From positions 1,904 through 65,903 of the forward strand of contig NZ_FMXE01000018.1 of assembly GCF_900103735.1 (NCBI RefSeq): 64,000 bases of DNA, in the 5' to 3' direction. The position numbers were made by a program, and so were the translations under genes. This stretch comes from Algoriphagus alkaliphilus (lineage in GTDB: Bacteria > Bacteroidota > Bacteroidia > Cytophagales > Cyclobacteriaceae). The notes below the pieces were generated by a model. That model ran no database searches. It worked only from the letters and a program-made list of their open reading frames with translations, and was not told the origin of the DNA. Below, piece after piece: positions 49,107 to 60,495 of the stretch (positions within the stretch are counted from its first letter, which is position 1; the number at the start of each line of letters is the position of its first letter).

Positions 49107-50114
49107 ATGCAGCCCAGAGATATTTTACTTTTCCATAATCCAGACCAATCTGTCAAAGTCTCGGTTTATTTTCAAAACGGCACCTTTTGGCTGACCCAAA
49201 AGGCTATGGCGGAGCTTTTTGGGGTGAACGTACCCGCTGTCAACAAACACCTGAAAAATATCTTCGATACAGGAGAATTGGAAAAGGAAGCAACTGTTTC
49301 CATTTTGGAAATAGTTCGACAGGAAGGAAAACGAAGCGTAAGCCGAAATATGGAATTTTACCGCCTAGAAGCCATCCTTGCCGTTGGCTATCGGGTCAAC
49401 TCTATGCAGGCGACGGACTTCCGGAAGTGGGCCACGCAGACGCTCAACGAGTTTATCATCAAGGGATTTGTAATGGATGATGAGCGAATGAAGCAAGGAA
49501 AGCACTTCGGGCAGGATTATTTCGACGAACTGCTAGAGCGAATCCGGGAAATACGGGCAAGTGAACGCAGGTTTTACCAAAAGATCACTGATCTCTATTC
49601 GCTGAGTACCGACTATGACCCGAAAAGTCCTCAAACCAAGGAGTTCTTTGGCATGGTCCAAAGCAAACTTCATTGGGCCATCACAGGAAAAACCGCTGCA
49701 GAAATCATCTATACTGAGGCCGATGCCACCAAGCTCTACATGGGACTAAAAACCTGGAAAGATGCCCCTGACGGAAAAATCCAAAAAAGCGATGTCAGCA
49801 TTGCCAAAAATTACCTTGCCCATCAGCATATTCAGGAACTGAACCGGATCGTGTCCGCTTACCTGGACTTGGCTGAGAACAACGCGCAAAGGGGGATGGC
49901 CTTTTCGATGCAGCAATGGGCCAAGTTTCTCGATAGTTTCCTCGAACTCTCCAGCTATCCTATCCTGCGGGACAAAGGAAAAGTCTCCATGTTGGAAGCC
50001 AAACTTAAGGCCGGGGGAGAATTCGATAAGTTTCGGGTGATCCAAGACCAAACTTATCAGTCAGATTTTGATAAGTTGATCTCCAATACAAAAAAGCAAG
50101 AGAAATTGAAGTAG
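49107..50114 (+). CDS. RhuM-family (virulence RhuM) protein
   Basis: A 335-residue RhuM protein from the ATG at 49107; the frame is open from 49068, but those codons are not family-like. Features: an N-terminal VSVYFQNGTFWLTQKAMAEL segment with a helix-turn-helix-like DNA-binding region (AELFGVNVPAVNKHLKNIF), the block MEFYRLEAILAVGYRVNSMQ, and a C-terminal QQWAKFLDSFLELSSYPIL motif. RhuM genes often travel with type I restriction systems and islands; their activity is unknown. This one lies between ligA and a degenerate duplicate of the ligA 3' end, indicating insertion. Confidence 0.88.
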   Translation: MQPRDILLFHNPDQSVKVSVYFQNGTFWLTQKAMAELFGVNVPAVNKHLKNIFDTGELEKEATVSILEIVRQEGKRSVSRNMEFYRLEAILAVGYRVNSMQATDFRKWATQTLNEFIIKGFVMDDERMKQGKHFGQDYFDELLERIREIRASERRFYQKITDLYSLSTDYDPKSPQTKEFFGMVQSKLHWAITGKTAAEIIYTEADATKLYMGLKTWKDAPDGKIQKSDVSIAKNYLAHQHIQELNRIVSAYLDLAENNAQRGMAFSMQQWAKFLDSFLELSSYPILRDKGKVSMLEAKLKAGGEFDKFRVIQDQTYQSDFDKLISNTKKQEKLK

Positions 50115-50220
50115 AAAAAGCACAAAACTCGGGGTGCCGTTGATCTCGGAAGAGGAGTTTTTTGAGATGCTGGATTTCGATTCTTGGATCAATGCACTTG
50201 AATTAAATTCCATTTCCTAA
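50115..50220 (+). pseudogene. Remnant of a second ligA 3' end
   Basis: Directly after the RhuM stop the DNA reads like the last codons of ligA. The frame from about 50130 gives [16 protein letters not shown], against [19 protein letters not shown] in the intact gene, with a one-base deletion just before. The DNA is clearly similar but diverged (about 80% over 50 bases by eye). The frame then continues DFDSWINALELNSIS to a stop at 50218-50220. This is the tail expected if ligA was once continuous across this point and DNA carrying another ligA 3' end plus RhuM was recombined in. Confidence 0.7.
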
Positions 50221-50243
50221 TCTGCCTAATTTTTAAAAGGCTT

Positions 50244-51026
50244 TTGCCTATTTTTCCGGGGCATTTACCAACCAAATCCTGTCAGGTGTCTTTTGAACAA
50301 TCCTTAATCCTAGTCTTGCTCGCCCTGCTGATCGGAGGGGGGGTTCTGATTTTTTTCCTTTCTCAAAAATTGAATAAAACTTCGTTAGAAAATCGGAAGG
50401 CAGCAGAACTCCTTAATCAGCTGGAACAAAAAACAGATTCCCTGCGACTTGAATCACTGGAATCCAAGCTGAATCCGCATCTGTTCAAAAACATCCTGAA
50501 TTCCATACAGTCGCATGCCTACCAAACTTATTTCGCTTTGGATAAGCTAGCCAATGTGTTGGACTACATCCTCTACGAAAGCCGCCAAAAGTATGTGAGC
50601 CCAAAAGAGGAAATCGATTTTGCACTGAATCTTATCGAAATCAACAAAATCAAACTCAGTCCTCTATTTGAATTGAGTGTGAAAACCAAAATACAGGATA
50701 ACGACCCGCTTTACCGTTCAAAAATATTGGCACCCCTGATTTCCATTGATCTGATCGAAAATGCCTTCAAGCATGCAGATCTTCAAAGTGGGGATTCCTT
50801 TATCCGAATCATACTCGAACTAAAAGAGGGCGTATTTTCCATTCTTGTATCAAACAAGGTGACCGGAAAGCCTACGCTTCACAAAGCTAACAGCGGCTTG
50901 GGTGCTGAGACTCTGGATCAGCGACTGAATATTCTCTACAAGGGTCGATATACCCTGGACAGGTTCAAAGAGGGTGAAGTTTTTCTGGCTCAACTAAAAA
51001 TCGACCTGAATGGAAAAGGAGCTTAA
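50244..51026 (+). CDS. LytS-type sensor histidine kinase
   Basis: A kinase of the His_kinase (PF06580) class: one transmembrane helix (about 19-40), a coiled-coil linker (RKAAELLNQLEQKTDSLRLE), the phospho-acceptor motif LNPHLFKNILNSIQSH (His79 in this numbering) and an ATPase domain with IENAFKHA and NSGLGAETLDQRL. No ATG fits: the frame opens with TTG at 50244, and GTG at 50286 is an alternative placing the TM helix right at the start. The gene overlaps the LytTR regulator by 17 bases. Signal unknown; it lacks a periplasmic sensor of any size. Confidence 0.85.
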   Translation: MPIFPGHLPTKSCQVSFEQSLILVLLALLIGGGVLIFFLSQKLNKTSLENRKAAELLNQLEQKTDSLRLESLESKLNPHLFKNILNSIQSHAYQTYFALDKLANVLDYILYESRQKYVSPKEEIDFALNLIEINKIKLSPLFELSVKTKIQDNDPLYRSKILAPLISIDLIENAFKHADLQSGDSFIRIILELKEGVFSILVSNKVTGKPTLHKANSGLGAETLDQRLNILYKGRYTLDRFKEGEVFLAQLKIDLNGKGA

Positions 51027-51729
51027 ATGCCTGCTACTGGACGATGAACTCCCCGGATTGACTTACCTTAAGATGTTGTGTGAGCAGATTCCGGGGCTTT
51101 CAGTCGTAAAATCATTCGTTGATCCTTCCCGTTTTTTGAAGGAATTTCCATCCTTGGATTTTGACCTTTGTATCATTGACATCGAAATGCCCCAGTTTGA
51201 CGGTCTTCAGGTCGCAAACCTTCTGCAGGGCAAGGCAATAATTTTCGCAACGGCCTACAAGGAATATGCTGCAGAAGCATTTGACTTAAATGCGGTGGAC
51301 TATCTGCGAAAGCCCGTTTCTATTGATCGTCTTAAAAAGGCAATCGACAAAGCCAGAATTCAGATCAATGCAAGGCAAGAGCCTTCCCGATTTTTCACCT
51401 GTAATACCGACAGGGGAAAGGCGCTTATCCCAATAGATCAGCTTGCATGGATTGGCACTTCGAATGGAGACAGCAGAGACAAAGAAGCAAATCTGAAAGA
51501 CGGCACTTCCCTCCTTCTTAAAAACATTTCATTTGAAAACCTTCAAAAATCACTTCCTGAAGGATCATTTGTAAGAATCAACAAGCAGGAAATTCTGAAT
51601 CTGAGTATGGTCAGGTTTTTTTCCCACGATCAGATCACCACCCTAGTGACTAATAAATCCGGGAAATCGGTAATCTTGAATTTGAGTGAGCGATACCGAG
51701 AGGACTTCCTCAGAAAAATGAAATACTGA
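51010..51729 (+). CDS. LytTR-family response regulator
   Basis: A 239-residue regulator: receiver domain with D11-D12, phospho-acceptor D57 in FDLCIIDIEMPQFDG, conserved K in DYLRKPVSID, and a C-terminal LytTR DNA-binding domain (from about 130, ending SFVRINKQEILNLSMVRFFS and LSERYREDFLRKM). Its start lies inside the kinase gene, so the two are translationally coupled. The nearest downstream gene is a cation/proton antiporter 257 bp away; whether it is a target is not shown. Confidence 0.92.
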   Translation: MEKELKCLLLDDELPGLTYLKMLCEQIPGLSVVKSFVDPSRFLKEFPSLDFDLCIIDIEMPQFDGLQVANLLQGKAIIFATAYKEYAAEAFDLNAVDYLRKPVSIDRLKKAIDKARIQINARQEPSRFFTCNTDRGKALIPIDQLAWIGTSNGDSRDKEANLKDGTSLLLKNISFENLQKSLPEGSFVRINKQEILNLSMVRFFSHDQITTLVTNKSGKSVILNLSERYREDFLRKMKY

Positions 51730-51986
51730 ACTCATTACAATAAAATCCCGGTTTGTTACATTTCAGATCCAAATTACAACATCCCTATAAAATCTTACAC
51801 TGAATTAGTTCAACTTTAGTGGGAAATTAGTGAGGAATTGGACGGTCTATTGGCCGATTACATCCGGGGATGGTTGCCTGATCCAAGCCAGGCCAGGTAT
51901 CGTTTTATTGAAAAAAGTGACAAGCACACTGCTTGATAGAAAGGATACCTGCATCACCCGGACCAAATAAATAAATCACTCAGCTT
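51730..51986. other. Gap before the CPA2 antiporter
   Basis: 257 bp without a gene or a clear promoter consensus. It includes a CCTGATCCAAGCCAGGCCAGG stretch of unclear significance near 51879. Confidence 0.4.
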
Positions 51987-54329
51987 ATGGGGAAGCGCCG
52001 GAATGCAATTTTTTACGTCCTGATTATTGGAATATTTTCCGGGTTGATGTACACCATTTCCATCAAAGGCAAGCTCCTTGAAGTGGGGCGGAAAATCAGG
52101 ATTTCACAAAATGAAACCAGTCAGTGGCAGGAATTTATTGATTCCATGTCACACAACTTAACCCATCCTTTGGCAATTCTCTTAGCCCAAATCGTGACTA
52201 TAATCATGGTAGCGAGGGTTTTTGGATGGCTCAGTAAGAAAATCGGTCAGCCCACCGTCATCGGAGAAATCATCGCTGGAATTGTATTAGGCCCATCGCT
52301 TTTGGGCTGGGTATTTCCACAATTTTCCCTGGCTCTTTTCCCGATTGAATCACTGGGTAATCTCCAGTTTCTCAGTCAAATCGGACTGATTCTATTCATG
52401 TTTGTCATTGGCATGGAACTGGATTTGAAAGTACTCCGAAATAAAGCAGACGATGCGGTAGTCATCAGCCATGCCAGTATTGTCATTCCTTTTACCTTGG
52501 GAATTGGGCTGGCATATTTCATTTACACTTCATTTGCTCCAATCGGTGTTGAGTTTTTGTCTTTCGGGTTATTTTTAGGGATTGCCATGAGCATCACCGC
52601 GTTTCCGGTATTGGCTCGGATAGTTCAGGAGAGAGGCCTGCAAAAAAGCCGATTGGGAACAATAGTGATCACTTGTGCAGCAGCTGATGACATCACCGCT
52701 TGGTGCCTATTGGCAGCAGTCATTGCAATTGTGAAAGCTGGTTCATTCGTAAGTTCACTATATGTGATCGGTTTGGCTGTGGCCTATGTGTTTGTAATGA
52801 TCAAGCTAGTCCGGCCTTTTCTAAAGCGAATTGGAGATCTGCACACCTCCCGTGAGAATCTCAGCAAGCCGATTGTAGCAATTTTTTTCCTTACCCTGAT
52901 CATTTCGGCCTACGCCACTGAGGTGATTGGGATCCATGCGCTTTTCGGGGCGTTTATGGCGGGTGCCATCATGCCGGAAAACACAAAATTCAGAAACATT
53001 TTTATTGAAAAAGTGGAAGATGTTTCTCTCGTTCTTCTGCTCCCCCTGTTCTTTGTTTACACGGGTTTGCGGACAGAAATCGGCCTGTTAAATGACTTTT
53101 ATCTTTGGAAGGTGACAGGAATGATCATTGTGGTAGCCGTTGTGGGGAAATTTGTCGGGAGTGCCATCGCTGCTCGATTTGTAGGACAAAACTGGAAAGA
53201 CAGCCTCACTATCGGCGCCCTGATGAACACACGTGGACTGATGGAACTGGTGGTCCTCAATATCGGCTATGACTTGGGCGTATTGACTCCGGAGATTTTT
53301 GCCATGATGGTGATCATGGCACTGGTGACTACCTTTATGACTGGCCCGGCCCTTGACCTGATCAATTGGTTATTCCGTTCCAAACCCTCTCTAATCCCAC
53401 AGGAGATCATACAGAAAAGTAACTATCGCATTTTGGTCTCGTTTGGTCATCCTGAGCGTGGAAGATCCCTTGTCCGGTTGGCTCACAGTCTGATCAGTAA
53501 ACTCAACGGAAATGCTTCCATCACAGCGATGCACCTAAGTCCTGTGGATGAACTGAATTACTTTAATCAAGCGGCTTATGAGCGGGAGAGTTTCGGCCCC
53601 GTCATCCATGAAGCGCATCAGTTAAATCAAAAAGTCACTACATTATTCAAAGCCTCCTCCGGTATCGAAGAAGACATCATCGAGGTGGCAAAGAAAGGGA
53701 ATTATGATCTTCTGCTTATTGGAGTGGGGCAGTCTATCTTTGAGGGAAGTTTATTGGGCAAAGTTTTGGGTTTTACGACACGTATTATAAGTCCTGACAG
53801 AATCTTAAATCAGGTTACCGGGAAGGAAAATCTTTTCGAAAACCTCCCCTTTGATGAAATGACAAGAAGGATTATTCGAACTTCTCAGGTGCCGGTCGGA
53901 GTATGGATAGACAAGGGATTCAAGCAAGCCGACCGAATATTCATTCCCATTATATCACCAAAAGATGACTTTTTGGTACAATACGCTCAAAAATGGATCA
54001 ATAATTCCGGTGCCCAAATCACTTTGATCGACACCGGGGATCAAGTAAAAAGCAGACCGGAAATCAAAGAAGCTATCCGAGCCATTGAACATGTGGCTCC
54101 ACATCATATTCAACTTAGACCGGAAAACTACCTTAATCCAGAATTTTTGAAATCACAGGATTTGATGGTCATTTCCTTCAAAAGCTGGAAAAAATTAGTG
54201 GAAAGTAAAAAAGACTGGCTTTCGGATATTCCATCTGTATTGATTTTGGCGGAGAAGAATCCGGAAAAATTCAAAGTAGAGGCGAGCGCCACAAGGCTCA
54301 CAAGAAAATTACCTGAACAAGGCTACTGA
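51987..54329 (+). CDS. CPA2-family cation/proton antiporter with cytoplasmic tail
   Basis: A 780-residue monovalent cation/H+ antiporter of the CPA2 (KefB-like) family. It has an N-terminal signal-anchor-like segment, about twelve membrane helices (about 60-450) including GQPTVIGEIIAGIVLGPSLL and ITCAAADDITAWCLLAAVIA with the ion-binding aspartates, then a soluble half of about 300 residues. The soluble half resembles paired universal-stress-protein-like domains (YRILVSFGHPERGRSLVRLA; YDLLLIGVGQS) rather than an RCK domain. It probably exchanges K+ or Na+ for protons. The extra hydrophobic segment before the antiporter core is unusual but common in Cytophagales. Confidence 0.85.
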   Translation: MGKRRNAIFYVLIIGIFSGLMYTISIKGKLLEVGRKIRISQNETSQWQEFIDSMSHNLTHPLAILLAQIVTIIMVARVFGWLSKKIGQPTVIGEIIAGIVLGPSLLGWVFPQFSLALFPIESLGNLQFLSQIGLILFMFVIGMELDLKVLRNKADDAVVISHASIVIPFTLGIGLAYFIYTSFAPIGVEFLSFGLFLGIAMSITAFPVLARIVQERGLQKSRLGTIVITCAAADDITAWCLLAAVIAIVKAGSFVSSLYVIGLAVAYVFVMIKLVRPFLKRIGDLHTSRENLSKPIVAIFFLTLIISAYATEVIGIHALFGAFMAGAIMPENTKFRNIFIEKVEDVSLVLLLPLFFVYTGLRTEIGLLNDFYLWKVTGMIIVVAVVGKFVGSAIAARFVGQNWKDSLTIGALMNTRGLMELVVLNIGYDLGVLTPEIFAMMVIMALVTTFMTGPALDLINWLFRSKPSLIPQEIIQKSNYRILVSFGHPERGRSLVRLAHSLISKLNGNASITAMHLSPVDELNYFNQAAYERESFGPVIHEAHQLNQKVTTLFKASSGIEEDIIEVAKKGNYDLLLIGVGQSIFEGSLLGKVLGFTTRIISPDRILNQVTGKENLFENLPFDEMTRRIIRTSQVPVGVWIDKGFKQADRIFIPIISPKDDFLVQYAQKWINNSGAQITLIDTGDQVKSRPEIKEAIRAIEHVAPHHIQLRPENYLNPEFLKSQDLMVISFKSWKKLVESKKDWLSDIPSVLILAEKNPEKFKVEASATRLTRKLPEQGY

Positions 54330-54596
54330 AATCCCAAATCAAGCATTATTAAAATTCCTCTGGTGTGAATTCGCCCCGGCGGCCTCGATTTCCAAATCAT
54401 CTGACATTTAAAACGCTTGTGCCTTTTCAGTCATTCGACGAAACAGTCCATACGAATTACAAGAGCTAATTTGAGATCATCGGATAAGGATAGCCTATCT
54501 CCCTTTCAACATACAAGACCAAACCTGAAAAAATCCTTAAGCCCCCTCTTTTTCCTGATTTTTGGATAAATGGACTCTAAAAACCATCCAAGACCT

Positions 54597-54604
54597 TATC
54601 TTTG
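54597..54604 (+). promoter_or_regulatory. -7 promoter box of dapA
   Basis: TATCTTTG, a perfect TAnnTTTG match, 21 bases before the dapA ATG, giving a leader of about 15 bases. No good -33 element at the standard spacing. Confidence 0.5.
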
Positions 54605-54625
54605 CTGCCTTAAAATCAGCTAAAA

Positions 54626-55486
54626 ATGAACGCATTCAAAGGCACCGGAGTAGCACTCGTAACACCATTTCATGACGATCAATCTATCGACTTTGCAAGT
54701 CTGAAGAAACTGATCGACCATGTTATATCCGGCGGAGTGGATTATCTGGTGGTCCTTGGCACTACCGGAGAAGCTACCACTTTGACTTCATCTGAAAAGA
54801 AACAAGTGCTTAAAGCTTGTCTGGAATACAATGCCGGGCGGGTGCCTGTGATGCTGGGAATCGGAGGGAATAATACACATTCGGTAGTGAATGAAATCAA
54901 AAACACTGATTTCTATGGTGTAGCGGCCATTCTTTCCGTGAGTCCCTACTATAACAAACCAAGTCAGGAAGGGATCATCGCCCATTACAGCGCCATTGCA
55001 GAGGCTTCTCCTGTCCCGGTAGTTCTTTACAATATTCCGGGCCGAACCATGTCAAATATGACAGCGGCCACCACGCTAAAGCTTTCGCATCATCCGAATA
55101 TTGTCGCGATGAAGGAAGCAAGTGGCAATCTGGAACAGTGCATGCAAATCGCCTCGGTCATGCCTAAAGACTTTTTACTGCTTTCAGGTGATGACATCCT
55201 TACCAAAGCTTTGATGGGAATAGGAGGAAGCGGCGTTATTTCAGTGATGGCCAATGCCTTTCCTGAGAAATTCAGAATACTGACCCATGGTAAGGAGGAA
55301 GACTCACTGGCAGTGACATTTTCCTTGTTGGAAATGAATAGCCTGATGTATGTGGAGGGAAATCCTGTAGGGGTCAAAAATCTTCTCTTCCACATGGGTA
55401 TCATCGAGAGTGATCAGGTTCGTCTTCCAATGCTCAGAGCAAGTTTAGATCTTAACAACAAGATCAAGGCAGCTTTCCAAAACTAA
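54626..55486 (+). CDS. dapA: 4-hydroxy-tetrahydrodipicolinate synthase
   Basis: A 286-residue class I aldolase catalysing the first committed step of lysine/diaminopimelate synthesis from pyruvate and aspartate semialdehyde. Family blocks: VALVTPFHDDQSIDFASLKK, LGTTGEATTL (pyruvate-binding T-T), VVLYNIPGRTMSNM with the catalytic tyrosine, and VAMKEASGN with the Schiff-base lysine. C-terminal SGDDILTKALMGIGGSGVIS is complete. xseA starts seven bases after its stop, so dapA, xseA and xseB probably share one transcript. Confidence 0.97.
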   Translation: MNAFKGTGVALVTPFHDDQSIDFASLKKLIDHVISGGVDYLVVLGTTGEATTLTSSEKKQVLKACLEYNAGRVPVMLGIGGNNTHSVVNEIKNTDFYGVAAILSVSPYYNKPSQEGIIAHYSAIAEASPVPVVLYNIPGRTMSNMTAATTLKLSHHPNIVAMKEASGNLEQCMQIASVMPKDFLLLSGDDILTKALMGIGGSGVISVMANAFPEKFRILTHGKEEDSLAVTFSLLEMNSLMYVEGNPVGVKNLLFHMGIIESDQVRLPMLRASLDLNNKIKAAFQN

Positions 55487-55493
55487 GCCAAGC

Positions 55494-56801
55494 ATGTCGC
55501 CGCTATCCATTTCCCAATTGACCGAGCAAATCCGGCTGACTCTGGAGCATGAACTCGAGCCTGTCTATTGGGTGGTGGGAGAATTATCAGATTTTCGGCA
55601 GGCCCCACAGGGACATGTGTATTTTGAGTTGGTTGAAAAGCAGGGGAACCAGATTTTAGCCAAAATTCGCGCAAATCTATGGCAGTTCACTTACCGGTCT
55701 GTTGCGGCAAAATTTGAATCCGTCACCGGAATCAGCCTGAAAAACGGGATGAAAGTGCTTGCTCAGGTAGCTGTTACTTACCACCCGGTATATGGGCTGA
55801 GCATCAATGTGAAGGATATCGACCCTTCGTTCTCTTTGGGGGAACGGGCAAGGCTACGTCAAGAAACCATTGATCGGCTAACTCGGGAGGGACTGATTCA
55901 ACTAAACGGAAGGTTTCAACTTCCGGCAGTTGTTCAAAGAATCGCCATTATTTCCAGTGCAACGGCAGCGGGGTATGGTGATTTTGTTAATCAGATTGAA
56001 AAGAACAGCTATGGTTACAAAGTTTATCATAAGCTGTTCAATTCGCTGATGCAGGGCAATGAGGCAGTAGGAAGTTTGCTTTTGGCCCTTGAAAAGGTGA
56101 AGTCTGAAATAAATGGATTGGACATCGAGGCAGTGGTGATCATCCGTGGCGGAGGAGCTCAGCTGGATTTGGACTGTTTTGATGAATATCGATTGGGGGC
56201 AGCAATTGCAAATTTTCCCTTGCCTGTTTTCACCGGAATTGGGCATGAGCGGGATGAGACCGTGGCGGATTTGGTAGCTCACACCCGTCTAAAGACTCCC
56301 ACTGCCGTAGCGGAGTTTATATTGTCCGGATTTCGGGAATTTGAGGAAAATCTCATCATGATGCTCCAACGATTGGACAGATCGACCCGGCAGCAGCTGC
56401 GAGAGGAGGAAAATAAAATTCATCACTATGCGCTTCGGGCAAAATCACTTTCCAAAAACCGGATCTCGCTGGAAATCGAAAAGATAAAAAATCGGGCAAA
56501 CCGAATAGAAAGCGCTTCAAAAAACCAAGTTAAGATTCAGGTATATAACCTGGAAACATTTGAAAAAGGCCTAAAACGAAGCTTGAATTCATTTTTGATG
56601 AAGCAAAATGAAAAGCTGGCCAGTCAGGAAACACTTCTACGGCAACTCGATCCTGATTCAATTCTGAAAAGAGGCTATTCCCGAACCGAACTGGAGGGTA
56701 AGCCCATTCATTTGATTGAAGCGAAGACCGGAGATCAAATTGAGACCTTTACACAAAATCAAAAAATAAGCAGTACAATCACTGAAATCAAGCAAAAATG
56801 A
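55494..56801 (+). CDS. xseA: Exodeoxyribonuclease VII large subunit
   Basis: A 435-residue XseA: N-terminal OB-fold domain (SISQLTEQIRLTLEHELEPV, then GHVYFELVEK), catalytic ExoVII_large domain with IAIISSATAAGYGDFVNQI, VVIIRGGGAQLDLDCFDEY and the GIGHERDETVADLVAHTRLK-T-P-T-A block, and a long coiled coil (about 285-385). It degrades single-stranded DNA with XseB, which overlaps its 3' end by four bases (ATGA). The C-terminus DSILKRGYSRTELEGKPIH is typical, so the protein is intact. Confidence 0.97.
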   Translation: MSPLSISQLTEQIRLTLEHELEPVYWVVGELSDFRQAPQGHVYFELVEKQGNQILAKIRANLWQFTYRSVAAKFESVTGISLKNGMKVLAQVAVTYHPVYGLSINVKDIDPSFSLGERARLRQETIDRLTREGLIQLNGRFQLPAVVQRIAIISSATAAGYGDFVNQIEKNSYGYKVYHKLFNSLMQGNEAVGSLLLALEKVKSEINGLDIEAVVIIRGGGAQLDLDCFDEYRLGAAIANFPLPVFTGIGHERDETVADLVAHTRLKTPTAVAEFILSGFREFEENLIMMLQRLDRSTRQQLREEENKIHHYALRAKSLSKNRISLEIEKIKNRANRIESASKNQVKIQVYNLETFEKGLKRSLNSFLMKQNEKLASQETLLRQLDPDSILKRGYSRTELEGKPIHLIEAKTGDQIETFTQNQKISSTITEIKQK

Positions 56802-56986
56802 AAGATCAAAGCTATTCTGAGGCCATGATACGACTGGAAACCATTCTTCTGCAACTTGAAGAAGGAAACAAATCAGTGGATGAACTTTCCAACTTAGTCA
56901 AAGAGGCGGCAGAACTGGTGAAGCATTGCAAAACCAAACTGAAAGCAACTGAATCTGATATTCAGGCGGCCTTTGAAGGGGCCTGA
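56798..56986 (+). CDS. xseB: Exodeoxyribonuclease VII small subunit
   Basis: A 62-residue helical XseB: SYSEAMIRLETILLQLEEGN-K-S-V-D-E-L is the family signature. Several copies coat the coiled coil of each XseA. Translationally coupled to xseA by an ATGA overlap; last gene of the dapA-xseA-xseB group. Confidence 0.93.
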   Translation: MKDQSYSEAMIRLETILLQLEEGNKSVDELSNLVKEAAELVKHCKTKLKATESDIQAAFEGA

Positions 56987-57020
56987 TCAGTGCCAAAGAA
57001 CAAGGAATAATCTACCCGTT

Positions 57021-57551
57021 TCAGCGAGTGGATAAGTTTTCGGCCTTTTGGCTTTCAATGACCTGCAAAAATTTTCTTTCAATGGTTATCATCATGTTTT
57101 GCATAATTCCCGGGATTCTTATCAGTAAGTAGTCTTTATTTCCTTTTTCAATACATTCCCCAACCATATCCTGAAGTGGACCACCAATGACTTTGACTTT
57201 TTCCCCAGGACCTATTTCTGATCCATCGGTTTCGACTGCCACTCCGGTAGTAACCACGCGCTGAATAAGTTCCAATTCCTCATCCCGGATTGTTGCATGA
57301 TGTCCTGAGAAATGAACAAACTTCACCGCTCCGGGTACTTGGAGACATTCCCAAAGTTTACTCCGCTCTGTTTTGACAAAAACATATCCATTAAATAATG
57401 GACGTTGTACCTTTTTTTTGCGGTCAGACCATTGCCTAAGTTCCTCTACGATCGGAAGGTAGACCTCCCAGCCCCTTTCTGTAAGTCTGTCTGCTACTTT
57501 CTTTTCGGAACGCGATGTGGTGTACATCACATACCATTTCAAATCCACCAT
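57021..57551 (-). CDS. NusG-family (UpxY/LoaP-like) antiterminator
   Basis: A 176-residue NusG paralogue: NGN domain at about 5-105 (KWYVMYTTSRSEKKVADRLT, LFNGYVFVKTERSKLWECLQ) and a C-terminal KOW domain (GEKVKVIGGPLQDMVGECIE). In Bacteroidetes such stand-alone paralogues regulate specific long operons, often polysaccharide clusters; no such cluster is visible downstream, so its target lies elsewhere. It is not the housekeeping NusG, which is normally encoded next to secE and rplK. Confidence 0.87.
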   Translation of the reverse strand: MVDLKWYVMYTTSRSEKKVADRLTERGWEVYLPIVEELRQWSDRKKKVQRPLFNGYVFVKTERSKLWECLQVPGAVKFVHFSGHHATIRDEELELIQRVVTTGVAVETDGSEIGPGEKVKVIGGPLQDMVGECIEKGNKDYLLIRIPGIMQNMMITIERKFLQVIESQKAENLSTR

Positions 57552-57577
57552 CTCTAAAAGCCAATTTTTGGGAAATG

Positions 57578-57585
57578 CAAAAATA
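57578..57585 (-). promoter_or_regulatory. -7 promoter box of the NusG-like gene
   Basis: Minus-strand TATTTTTG, a perfect TAnnTTTG match 26 bases upstream of the ATG. Confidence 0.45.
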
Positions 57586-57625
57586 CAAAAACCTTGCTGG
57601 AAGTGATTGGAGAAAAATTAAATTT

Positions 57626-57810
57626 GATTATCCGCAATCCTGCCAGTAAGTAAGATTAGGCTATATAAAGTTGCGGATAATCGTCCACACTTGTCCGCCG
57701 TGGTGGAGACGACTGTCAACAGTCCACACCTGTGCGCCGTGGCGAAGCTCGTTTTTTGGAACTTCAAACCTTATTTTATTTTGCTACTGGTAAGAAAGCG
57801 GACATACATA
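57626..57810. mobile_element. MITE-like element, copy 3
   Basis: Same head (GATTATCCGCAATCCTGCC), core (GCGGATAATCGTCCAC, TTTTTTGGAACTTCAAACC) and tail (CTACTGGTAAGAAAGCGGAC) as the copies near 33.5 kb. It is longer because two short GTCCGCCGTGG/GTGCGCCGTGG insertions interrupt the CGACTGTCAACAGTCCAC core. Confidence 0.6.
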
Positions 57811-57821
57811 AAATTAAATAT

Positions 57822-57970
57822 GATTATCTGCAATGATGCCAGTTAGCCTTATTCCTTTGGTCAAGGGGTCGGATGACCGATTACCGATCCGCCGCGGCGG
57901 ATAGATTCAAGCGTTTTTAGTCAATTTTCTTATTAATTAAGGTTACTGGTAAAAAAGTGGATATACATGA
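57822..57970. mobile_element. MITE-like element, degenerate copy 4
   Basis: Keeps the ends (GATTATCTGCAATGATGCC; GGTTACTGGTAAAAAAGTGG) but has a different interior with a GATCCGCCGCGGCGGATAG palindrome. Head-to-tail with copy 3, 11 bp apart, the same arrangement as at 33.5 kb. Confidence 0.5.
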
Positions 57971-57980
57971 AAATAAAAAA

Positions 57981-58001
57981 GCGGTTCCAAATTGGAACCG
58001 C
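57981..58001 (-). terminator. Intrinsic terminator after katG
   Basis: A perfect 10-bp stem, GCGGTTCCAA/TTGGAACCGC, with a one-base centre. On the minus strand it is followed by TTTTTTATTTT. It lies about 30 bp past the katG stop. Confidence 0.88.
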
Positions 58002-58029
58002 TTCTTAAATAAACTTCCGGAAATCGGCT

Positions 58030-60303
<2,274 letters not shown>

Positions 60304-60495
60304 TTAAAATATTTTTTTCATTGATAAAAACTATGACTCTTGTCATGAAAACAATTTTTCCAAGGCACAAAACCATGAGAAATCAACGCTTAAAACTTCC
60401 CTGTTAAACTGAAATACTGAACAGAAAACCCCTAAAAACCCTATATTTAGTATCTTTCCATACCAGCATTTTGATCTTTAATTAAACCGGATCCC

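Larger units (their letters stand above)
57552..58029. other. Gap holding two MITE-like copies and a terminator
   Basis: No gene. It contains a -7 box for the NusG-like gene, MITE-like copies 3 and 4 (57626-57810 and 57822-57970) and the katG terminator. Confidence 0.7.
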